DNA from: Parabacteroides sp. AM08-6
GTDB taxonomy: Bacteria; Bacteroidota; Bacteroidia; Bacteroidales; Tannerellaceae
Length of the DNA: 58,764 bases
Direction: 5' to 3'
NCBI RefSeq assembly: GCF_003473295.1
Contig: NZ_QRMP01000021.1
Location: forward strand, 1-58,764
Shown here: one piece after another, positions 52,195-58,764 of the stretch
Position numbering within the stretch: position 1 is the stretch's first letter
Layout: each line of letters opens with the position of its first letter
Notes under the pieces: model-generated
Told to the model about the DNA's origin: nothing
Seen by the model: the letters and a program-made list of their open reading frames with translations, nothing else
Databases searched by the model: none
Translations under genes and position numbers: made by a program

Positions 52195-52959
52195 ATGACT
52201 ATATTCCAATACGACAAAACTTTCGAAGGACTGTTGACTGCGGTTTTCGATGCTTATTTCCGCCGCAGTTTTCCTGATATGCTGGTAGCCGAGGAAGAAC
52301 CTTTACCCCTGTTTTACGATGAAGTCATTCCCATTTATACCGATGCGGCCAAATGCGACCGCGTCTGGAAAGGATTGCAAAAGAAAGTTTCAGCCACAGC
52401 TCTCTCCGTCATTACCGTCACTTGGCTGTCAGAACTTCCCGGCATAGACATCCTGCTCTTCCGGTATATCCGCAAAGCAATTGATGCTCCTAAAACGATT
52501 GAATTGAATTTCGGGGACCCGATTGTATTGGAAGTGGCTAAAATATGGAAGAAAGTAAGCAACGAACGTTTGCGCGTTATGCAATTCTTCCGTTTCCAAA
52601 AAGCGGCGGACGGCACATTTTTCTCAGCCTTGGAGCCTTTATACAATGTTCTACCTCTTGTCATCCCCCACCTGAAAGATCGTTTTGCCGACCAACATTG
52701 GCTGATTTACGACCTGAAACGGGAATATGGCTACTATTATGATTTGAAAGAAGTGACCGAAGTGCGTTTTGAAGAAAAGCAGGCACATTTGCTCTCCGGA
52801 TTACTTAGTGAGGATTTAATGGACGAAAACGAGAAACTGTTTCAACAGCTTTGGAAAGAATACTTTAAATCCATTGCTATCAAAGAACGTCTCAATCCCA
52901 AACTTCACAGGCAACACATGCCCGCCCGTTTCTGGAAATATATGACAGAGAAGCAATAA
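52195..52959 (+). CDS. TIGR03915-type putative DNA repair protein
   Basis: A 254-residue partner of the radical-SAM protein, with TIFQYDKTFEGLLTAVFDAY at the N-terminus, RLRVMQFFRFQKAADGTFFSAL in the middle and RQHMPARFWKYMTE at the C-terminus, the phrases of the TIGR03915/DUF4130 family. These resemble a uracil-DNA glycosylase-like fold in some members. It starts three bases after its partner's stop, so both proteins are made together and probably work on the same DNA lesion. Role inferred from conserved pairing. Confidence 0.85.
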   Translation: MTIFQYDKTFEGLLTAVFDAYFRRSFPDMLVAEEEPLPLFYDEVIPIYTDAAKCDRVWKGLQKKVSATALSVITVTWLSELPGIDILLFRYIRKAIDAPKTIELNFGDPIVLEVAKIWKKVSNERLRVMQFFRFQKAADGTFFSALEPLYNVLPLVIPHLKDRFADQHWLIYDLKREYGYYYDLKEVTEVRFEEKQAHLLSGLLSEDLMDENEKLFQQLWKEYFKSIAIKERLNPKLHRQHMPARFWKYMTEKQ

Positions 52960-53110
52960 AAATCTATCAATCACAGAGTCAAAAGGACTACTTTTTGAAA
53001 AGATTAGAGAATTTTCTTGCTTGATTCCGGTTATCTTTCAGATTTTCGCGATGAACCGAAACAATTTCATGCCACATACTGTTTGAAAGAATATTTTAAA
53101 CAACAACAAG

Positions 53111-54160
53111 ATGAATTACGGCATTAGTGTTCTATTCAGGGCAATACCGTTATTGATGGCCCTGTTTTGTTTCGGTTACGGAGGGTTTATCATATCATAC
53201 GGAACAGACCCCAGCAGGGAAGTAGCAGGCCCGGTAGTATTCTCTTTAGGGATGATTTGTATTGCACTTTTCTCGACAGCTGCTACAATTATTCGACAGA
53301 TTATCGGAACATTCGGTACGGTGAGCAAATATGTATTGCCAGGACTCGGATATCTTTCGGCCATTTTAACTATTGTCGGTGGTATTCATCTTTTGCATAC
53401 TTCCACCGAAGCTGCATCATTCGTGGCAGGTCATGTCATTTGCGGCGTAGGACTAATAACGGCATGTGTGGCAACAACAGCAACATCTTCCACCCGTTTT
53501 ACAATGATTACGGTCAATGCCAAAAAGAACAATCACGAAACACCTCCCGAAGCATTCACACGTGCACAAGGACTAATGCTGATTTCCATTGCTGCCATTC
53601 TCTCCTTCGTGACATGGGTATGGGCATTCTGCCTACTCTCCAAAAGCGAAATTCATCCGATGTACTTCGTAGCGGGGCATGTAATGATTGGGCTTGCGTG
53701 TATTTGTACGAGCCTGATTACACTTGTTGCTACTATCGCCCGGCAAATACGGAACATTTTTTCCGCCTCGGAACGAAAAGTATGGCCCGTACTGGTATTG
53801 ATAATGGGGAGCCTTTGCATTATCTGGGGATTAATTCTAATCTTGGGAACGGCAAATGCGTCTAACGGTTCAACCGGTTATATTATGATTGGTCTGGGAT
53901 TGGTATGTTACAGCATTTCCAGCAAGGTCATTCTGCTGTCGAAAATATGGAGACACGAGTTCAAGTTATCCAACCGTATTCCGCTCATTCCAATATTCAC
54001 AGCATTATCCTGCCTTTTTTTCTCCGCTTTTCTATTTGAGATGGGAACGGAACATAATTACTATTTCGTCCCAGCACGTGTGTTAGCCGGATTAGGAGGT
54101 ATCTGTTTTACGCTCTTCTCGATTGTAAGTATTCTGGAAAGCGGAACGTCGGGAAAATAG
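53111..54160 (+). CDS. DUF2776/YhiM-like inner-membrane protein
   Basis: A 349-residue integral membrane protein with about ten hydrophobic helices, matching E. coli YhiM (DUF2776) in length and in the recurring phrases FVAGHVICGVGLITAC and FVAGHVMIGLACICTS. YhiM is linked to acid and osmotic conditions, but its transport or sensing function is unresolved. It is followed after 27 bases by a lipoprotein gene and may share its transcript. No enzyme motif. Confidence 0.75.
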   Translation: MNYGISVLFRAIPLLMALFCFGYGGFIISYGTDPSREVAGPVVFSLGMICIALFSTAATIIRQIIGTFGTVSKYVLPGLGYLSAILTIVGGIHLLHTSTEAASFVAGHVICGVGLITACVATTATSSTRFTMITVNAKKNNHETPPEAFTRAQGLMLISIAAILSFVTWVWAFCLLSKSEIHPMYFVAGHVMIGLACICTSLITLVATIARQIRNIFSASERKVWPVLVLIMGSLCIIWGLILILGTANASNGSTGYIMIGLGLVCYSISSKVILLSKIWRHEFKLSNRIPLIPIFTALSCLFFSAFLFEMGTEHNYYFVPARVLAGLGGICFTLFSIVSILESGTSGK

Positions 54161-54187
54161 CAATCACAAAAAGAAAAGAAAAAGAAT

Positions 54188-54889
54188 ATGAGAACAAGAA
54201 ATTTAAGCTGGTTATTTGCCGTTCCGGTCTTCTTCATGGCTTGTACCGGAAACAAACAACAAGCGATGGAGATGGCTGATGCGGAAACTATCAGTACGGA
54301 TACACTCCCTTCCGGCCGGAACATTTTCTATTTCAATGGTGACTTTACGTACTATGCCGATGCCGCCACTCTGAAAGATTGTGTCAGCGGTTCCACTTTA
54401 CCTATCGCCATGAAAGGAGAATACCTGAAGGTTGAAAAGAAATACAAAGAGATGGACCCGAAACCCAAAGAAGCTATCAACTGTGGCGTAATGGGATACC
54501 TGATTAATAAAGGTTCTAATGAGGAAGGTGCAAAAAAACAATTACTAATTACCGGACTGGTGGGCTTCGACAAGAGTGCAAGTTGTACACCAAGCCAACG
54601 GATTACCGATGATATTTATGCCGTTTTCCGCCCGAATGAAGAACAGGCGAAAACAAAAACATCTCTTACATTTGATAAGGATTTCACTTTCCAATGTGTA
54701 ACTTATCAACTGTCTCCGGTAAAACTCCTGAGCGAATACAAAGGAGATTGGTACAGAACAGATAAAAATCTGATTGTCCTGTTAGTCAACGGGGACGTGC
54801 TATATCAGGGAACAATCGATTTTACAAATATGAACCTCATCCTCGAAAATGACCAAGAGAAGAATGTTATATTCAGAAGAGGCATTTAA
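54188..54889 (+). CDS. NlpE-like lipoprotein
   Basis: A 233-residue lipoprotein (lipobox FMAC, Cys19). The N-terminal part (about 35-130) reads FNGDFTYYADAATLKDCVSGSTLPIAMKGEYLKVEKKY cut at the family's LPxAMxGxYxxVE phrase, like the OB-fold domain of NlpE-type copper/envelope-stress lipoproteins. The rest is beta-rich and closes with TIDFTNMNLILENDQE. The N-terminal CxxC of classical NlpE is not obvious. It follows the DUF2776 gene. Function not established. Confidence 0.6.
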   Translation: MRTRNLSWLFAVPVFFMACTGNKQQAMEMADAETISTDTLPSGRNIFYFNGDFTYYADAATLKDCVSGSTLPIAMKGEYLKVEKKYKEMDPKPKEAINCGVMGYLINKGSNEEGAKKQLLITGLVGFDKSASCTPSQRITDDIYAVFRPNEEQAKTKTSLTFDKDFTFQCVTYQLSPVKLLSEYKGDWYRTDKNLIVLLVNGDVLYQGTIDFTNMNLILENDQEKNVIFRRGI

Positions 54890-54910
54890 AAACAAAGAAA
54901 AAGTCCGGAA

Positions 54911-54976
54911 ATAAAATGGAATGCAGAAAACAGCGATAACTTCTTACTTGCACGCTGCCTCTGCATTCCTCTTTTA
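54911..54976. terminator. Hairpin between convergent genes
   Basis: Arms ggaatgcag (54918-54926) and ctgcattcc (54961-54969) are perfect, with an inner agcg/cgct pair. Flanking A and T runs allow termination from either side. Confidence 0.65.
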
Positions 54977-55005
54977 TTTGCGTTCGATTATTTTCTTATT
55001 ACGGA

Positions 55006-56292
55006 TTATATTTCGAGGCTGTAGGGCTGACGTATCGGATTACTACGACGCCTGTTCGCTTCATCATCAAAGAAAAATTCTTCTTTTTCAGGATTCCACA
55101 CCAACTTACGGTCAAACTCATAACAAAGGTTGACTATATGGCAGAGGGATGCCGTACGATGTCCGACTTCAACCGTACTTAAAGGTTGTTTACGGGTTTT
55201 CATAGCGTTCAGAAAATCTGCATAATGGTCGTCGCTCTTATAAAGATGAATTTCATTTTCTCCGATTTTCACATCCTGTAATTTTGCAGGAATGATATCC
55301 AAGAAACTGCGACTAATATCAATTACACCATTGGATCCGATAAAACGAACAGCATTCCCGTCATCTTTACGGAAAGGTTCGTGTGTCATAATCGTACCAT
55401 TGGCATAACGCATCGTCAGCGGGCGCAATTCGGCAGGATCGGCAGGAATATATTCCACCGGACCAGAGTCGTCCATCCCCATCGCCCACTGAGCTATATC
55501 AAACATGTGCGCACCCCAGTCGCATATCATACCTCCTCCATATTCCTTGTAATTACGCCAGTTCGGAAACGTGTTACGTTCCATAGGAGGAGCCAGTTCT
55601 TCATTATACGGATTCATCTCAGCCGGTCCTATCCACATTTCCCAATTCAATGTTTTAGGAACAGGTTGTGCCGGTAAATTATATTTAATGGGAGGAGGGC
55701 CGACGGATACTTTTATTTCTTTTATTTCACCAATGTAACCATTGCGCACCAACTCGCAGGCATGGCGGAAATTACGCCAGGAACGCTGCATATTTCCAAC
55801 TTGCAATACACGGTCATATTTTTTCACGGCATTGGCCATAGCGCGACCTTCTGCAATACTATGAGCCATTGGTTTTTCAACATAAACATCTTTACCAGCC
55901 CGGCAAGCTTCGATTGTCAACACTGCATGCCAATGGTCCGGAGTTGCAATAATGACCCCGTCAATATCTTTACGGTCAAGCAATTCATGATAATCGGCAT
56001 ACTGCTTAAAACCTTTGTAAGCCTGTCCTTTAGCCTTTGTTGTTTCCGTTTCGATAATTTGTTGCATCGCTTGTAGCTGACGCGACTCGCAATCGGATGC
56101 AGCTATCAGATTAGCCCGACGCGAAAACTCCGGAGCCAATGTCCAGCGCCCCTGTGCTCCACAACCGATAATTCCTAAATTAATTTGATCACTGGGAGGA
56201 GTGAAAGCTGTTCCCCCCAATACGTGCCGCGGCAGGATAGTAAACCCGGCCAGTGCTATCGCACCACTACGAAGAAAGTCTCTTCTTTTCAT
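55006..56292 (-). CDS. Gfo/Idh/MocA family oxidoreductase with Tat signal
   Basis: A 428-residue NAD(P)-dependent sugar oxidoreductase-like protein. MKRRDFLRSGAIALAGF is a twin-arginine signal (RRDF). The Rossmann start LGIIGCGAQGRWTLAP follows at about residue 37, then GVIIATPDHWHAVL and DVYVEKPMAHSIAEGR with the conserved Lys of the EKP motif, and WRNYKEYGGGMICDWGAHMFD, whose Asp/His lie in the substrate pocket. The protein is periplasmic. The substrate, usually a sugar or glycan derivative, is unknown. No clear operon partner. Confidence 0.87.
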   Translation of the reverse strand: MKRRDFLRSGAIALAGFTILPRHVLGGTAFTPPSDQINLGIIGCGAQGRWTLAPEFSRRANLIAASDCESRQLQAMQQIIETETTKAKGQAYKGFKQYADYHELLDRKDIDGVIIATPDHWHAVLTIEACRAGKDVYVEKPMAHSIAEGRAMANAVKKYDRVLQVGNMQRSWRNFRHACELVRNGYIGEIKEIKVSVGPPPIKYNLPAQPVPKTLNWEMWIGPAEMNPYNEELAPPMERNTFPNWRNYKEYGGGMICDWGAHMFDIAQWAMGMDDSGPVEYIPADPAELRPLTMRYANGTIMTHEPFRKDDGNAVRFIGSNGVIDISRSFLDIIPAKLQDVKIGENEIHLYKSDDHYADFLNAMKTRKQPLSTVEVGHRTASLCHIVNLCYEFDRKLVWNPEKEEFFFDDEANRRRSNPIRQPYSLEI

Positions 56293-56390
56293 ACTTGATG
56301 TATTTTTATGGTATTAAAAATAGGTTATTAGTTTACAAAGCTAATAATAATATAAGATAAAACAAACCCCTGATAGAGGTTTTCACTCTT

Positions 56391-56951
56391 TTATTTTCTA
56401 ACTTTTCCGGGATTTTTAGCCACAAAATCCTTCCATCCGGTATATTTTTTCTCCGAAATCGGATTATTTGTCTGAAAGAAATGACAAACGGCAGCCGCAA
56501 GTCCATCCGTAGCATCCAGTTGCGGTAGCATTGCCTCATCCGGGATATGCAGAAAACGTTGCAGCATCCCCGCAACCTGCTCCTTCGCGGCATTACCATT
56601 TCCGGTAATGGACATTTTTATTTTCAAAGGCGCATACTCAAAAATAGGAATATCCCGTTCAAGAGCAGCAGCCATCGCAACCCCTTGGGCACGGCCTAGT
56701 TTCAACATACTTTGTACATTTTTACCGAAAAAAGGGGCCTCAATCGCCAATTCGTCGGGGTGATATTGCTCGATTAAGCCCAAAACACGTTCGAAGATTT
56801 TACGAAGACGCAAATAATGATCCTCATATTTATTTAATTGAAGCACTCCCATCGCTTCAAGTCCGGGCTTACTTCCCGCTATTTTCAAAACGCCATACCC
56901 CATGACTATTGTTCCGGGGTCAATTCCTAATATGATACGGTCTTTCGTCAT
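56391..56951 (-). CDS. ruvC: Holliday junction resolvase RuvC
   Basis: A 186-residue endonuclease that resolves recombination junctions. [15 protein letters not shown] carries the first catalytic Asp, [19 protein letters not shown] the Glu, and [13 protein letters not shown] the final Asp pair. Start at 56951 is chosen because it overlaps the DUF4286 stop (ATGA). A start at 56960 overlaps more. Residues after about 165 form a family-variable tail. RuvA and RuvB are not adjacent, as is common in Bacteroidetes. Confidence 0.93.
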   Translation of the reverse strand: MTKDRIILGIDPGTIVMGYGVLKIAGSKPGLEAMGVLQLNKYEDHYLRLRKIFERVLGLIEQYHPDELAIEAPFFGKNVQSMLKLGRAQGVAMAAALERDIPIFEYAPLKIKMSITGNGNAAKEQVAGMLQRFLHIPDEAMLPQLDATDGLAAAVCHFFQTNNPISEKKYTGWKDFVAKNPGKVRK

Positions 56952-57262
56952 TCTTTCCAATCCAATTCTTCCAACAAAGTGCTAAAACCAGCTATCTTTT
57001 GTCCGAAACGGTTAATCAATGCCTGTTGTATCGCACTTCCTTCGTTTTGTAACCAGAAATTCAACGTATCTACATTCTTTACATGAAATTGGACAGAAAA
57101 GCTTTCCCCTTCCTCCGCTCCGGTACGCATAACCCTACGAAGGCATGGTTTCTGCAGAAAACCACTGGCTATAGCCTCCGGTATATAACTCTTTTTCAGA
57201 TATTCGATGCTTTCATCCAGTATATCCGCTTCAATATGAAATGTTGTATTATAAACTATCAT
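56948..57262 (-). CDS. DUF4286 family protein
   Basis: A 104-residue protein ([18 protein letters not shown] start, then [50 protein letters not shown]). It matches the DUF4286 family of Bacteroidetes, a ferredoxin-like fold of unknown role. It overlaps ruvC by four bases, so they are co-translated. This pairing suggests a function near recombination or DNA repair, but that is an inference. Confidence 0.82.
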   Translation of the reverse strand: MIVYNTTFHIEADILDESIEYLKKSYIPEAIASGFLQKPCLRRVMRTGAEEGESFSVQFHVKNVDTLNFWLQNEGSAIQQALINRFGQKIAGFSTLLEELDWKE

Positions 57263-57344
57263 CTACATTTTCTCCAAAGATTCCAATACAAAGATAATGT
57301 ATATCTCAGGAAAAGCCCTATATTTGCACTCGAAATCAACAAAC

Positions 57345-57418
57345 GGGGCATTAGCTCATCTGGCTAGAGCGTCAGACTGGCAGTCTGAAGGTGATCGGTT
57401 CGAGTCCGATATGCTCCA
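57345..57418 (+). tRNA. tRNA-Ala (GGC anticodon)
   Basis: A 74-nt cloverleaf. Acceptor arms ggggcat (57345-57351) and atgctcc (57411-57417) with one G-U pair, discriminator A at 57418 and no encoded CCA. The D arm contains agctcatctggctagagc. Anticodon stem tcaga/tctga encloses loop ctggcag, anticodon GGC. The T loop ttcgagt is within cggttcgagtccg. It is directly upstream of an integrase gene, so its 3' end is a likely attachment site. Confidence 0.93.
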
Positions 57419-57440
57419 CGATTTAACAACAATAAACAAT

Positions 57441-57475
57441 TAGGCGACATTCCGCAAGGGATGCCGCCTAAGTTA
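57441..57475 (+). terminator. Hairpin after tRNA-Ala
   Basis: Arms aggcgacattcc (57442-57453) and gggatgccgcct (57458-57469) pair with two wobble positions and a gcaa tetraloop. A weak A/T tail follows. It separates the tRNA from the integrase transcript. Confidence 0.7.
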
Positions 57476-57572
57476 TTTTATAGCATATCAGTCACTTATA
57501 ATCATTTTCGGGAAACAGATTTACTAATATTAATTTTTAGATGTAGGTAATATCGACTTTGTAGGTAAAAAT

Positions 57573-58736
57573 ATGGCGACATTCAAGGTATCACAAAAGA
57601 GAGTAAATAAGAAAGGAGAAGCTCCAATATATATCAGCTTCTATCTTAATCGAGAAAAAGTAGAAGTTCCGACACGTATTAGCATTCCTCCTACGTTTTT
57701 CGATAAAGAAAACGGTATAATAAAAAAATCGTATGAATTTGCATCAGACAAAAATCTAATCATATCCAATATCAAGGCAAGCATTAATGATATTCTTGTA
57801 TGTTACCGACTGCGGAAAGAAAACTTAACAACCGAACTATTTTGGAAAGAATATAATTTGCCAAGAAACCGCCAAAACTTCTATGAGTTTTGCGAAGAAT
57901 ACCAGCGATTACGATTTCAAGAAGTAACAGTTGCAACACAAAAGAAACATCGTTCTTGCTTAAATAACCTCAAAAGCTTCCAATCTTCCCTAACCTTTGA
58001 CCAATTAACCACGGATTTATTCCGCCGGTTTATTCTTTTTCTCAGGAACAAACGCGGTAATAGTGAAATTACAATCAACAAGACGATTCGAACTATCGCT
58101 GTATATATCAATGAAGCTGTAAAAAAAGAGATTATTAAAGAGAGTCCAATTAAAGGGTTAAAACTTAGAGGCGCTATGGAAACAACAGCAGAAGCATTAA
58201 ACGAACAAGAATTAAAAATACTTGTTGATATGTATAAACAACATACATTCTCTGGAACAACACATGATGTATTAGAATTTTTTCTTTTTATGTGTTTTAG
58301 TTCGCTACATATTTCTGACGCCAGAGCTATACAAATAGACCAAATTGGTAATGATGAATTTTGGTACATGAGAGGAAAAATGGTTAATATACGCCCTCGC
58401 GTAGTGAGAGTACCAATATCCGACTTCCTTAGAGAAATTATTAATCACAAAAGAAAAAATCGAACACATGGACAATTATGGGAAGGTATGATTGCAGACC
58501 AGAAAGTAAATGAAAAACTAAAACAAATAGCTTCTGCTGCTGGTATAAAAAAAGAGTTGTCTGCTAAATTTGGCAGGCACACTTTTGCCACTATTTTTCT
58601 ACGTGGGACAAAAGATATTAATACTTTGAAAGAGATTATGGGACATAGTAATATTAAGCAAACCTTAATCTATGCCCATGTTCTCGATCAGGATCGTAAA
58701 TTGGGAGTTAAGGTGTTCGATTATTTCGGGAATTAA
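57573..58736 (+). CDS. Tyrosine recombinase next to tRNA-Ala
   Basis: A 387-residue recombinase with an N-terminal arm-binding domain (about 1-95), core-binding domain (about 100-195) and catalytic domain. LHISDARAIQIDQI holds the box-I Arg region, AKFGRHTFATIFL the H-x-x-R-like box, and EIMGHSNIKQTLIYAHV the Tyr nucleophile. It starts 154 bases after tRNA-Ala and reads away from it. That is the usual place for the integrase of an element inserted in the tRNA's 3' end. The element itself would extend beyond the window. The DNA between the tRNA and this gene holds a terminator and nothing else recognised. Confidence 0.9.
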   Translation: MATFKVSQKRVNKKGEAPIYISFYLNREKVEVPTRISIPPTFFDKENGIIKKSYEFASDKNLIISNIKASINDILVCYRLRKENLTTELFWKEYNLPRNRQNFYEFCEEYQRLRFQEVTVATQKKHRSCLNNLKSFQSSLTFDQLTTDLFRRFILFLRNKRGNSEITINKTIRTIAVYINEAVKKEIIKESPIKGLKLRGAMETTAEALNEQELKILVDMYKQHTFSGTTHDVLEFFLFMCFSSLHISDARAIQIDQIGNDEFWYMRGKMVNIRPRVVRVPISDFLREIINHKRKNRTHGQLWEGMIADQKVNEKLKQIASAAGIKKELSAKFGRHTFATIFLRGTKDINTLKEIMGHSNIKQTLIYAHVLDQDRKLGVKVFDYFGN

Positions 58737-58764
58737 GCCCATAACAATATATTACAACCCATGT

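Overview
The window looks like a chromosomal segment of a gut-type Bacteroidales bacterium (Bacteroides or Parabacteroides). The evidence is Mfa/FimA-type fimbrial lipoproteins, an RteC-type protein, BtgA/DUF5712-type mobilization genes, DUF3408/DUF3876/DUF4270/DUF4907/DUF4286 family proteins, and several exact TAnnTTTG (-7) promoter boxes. An S8 protease with a C-terminal type IX secretion (T9SS)-like sorting domain leans towards Parabacteroides but does not prove it. Family names come from recognition of the translated sequence. No database search was run.

Layout. (1) 1-6.2 kb: one end of a conjugative-transposon-like element. It has a 115-bp tandem repeat, a DUF3408 protein, an orphan AbiEi-like antitoxin, a ParA/TraA ATPase, excisionase-like HTH genes (one split by an in-frame stop) and two tandem tyrosine recombinases. 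(2) About 6.2-17.8 kb: an AT-rich mobilizable island. It begins with the C-terminal stump of a tyrosine recombinase. It carries five HTH genes, a DUF3876 protein, a regulatory cassette (TetR, DinB, TetR, DUF2867, RteC), a hairpin-rich oriT-like region, an accessory mobilization protein with an HUH relaxase, and a two-gene restriction-modification-like module. The same 11-bp word occurs at 6184-6194 and 17814-17824 and may mark the island ends. (3) 18.7-26.1 kb: a four-gene fimbrial locus, ordered tip-like, accessory, stalk, anchor. (4) 26.1-57.3 kb: ordinary core genome. It includes a DMT transporter, a pentapeptide protein, a GNAT, a giant AsmA-like protein, a kelch/DUF4907 pair divergent from DUF4270 and an outer-membrane barrel, rplS, a CE15-like esterase with a NIPSNAP protein, a GH3-beta-lactamase fusion, a CobD-like aminotransferase, an AraC-MGMT fusion, AraC-GyrI, a MATE exporter with a structured leader, fumC, an S8 protease, a radical-SAM/TIGR03915 repair pair, a DUF2776 membrane protein, a Gfo/Idh/MocA oxidoreductase and ruvC. 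(5) 57.3-58.7 kb: tRNA-Ala(GGC) followed by a tyrosine recombinase, probably the start of another integrated element that leaves the window.

How parts work together. In the island, the mobilization pair and upstream hairpins would let a co-resident conjugative element move it. RteC is related to the regulators of CTnDOT-type elements. The methylase-nuclease pair is a plausible defence cargo. The first TetR gene has a near-palindrome in its own promoter region that recurs upstream of the DinB gene. The second TetR gene has a perfect inverted repeat just after its -7 box. In the fimbrial locus a terminator-like hairpin sits between stalk and anchor and may set their ratio. The MATE gene has a roughly 215-nt leader with nested stems and two small ORFs, which looks like a cis-regulatory RNA.
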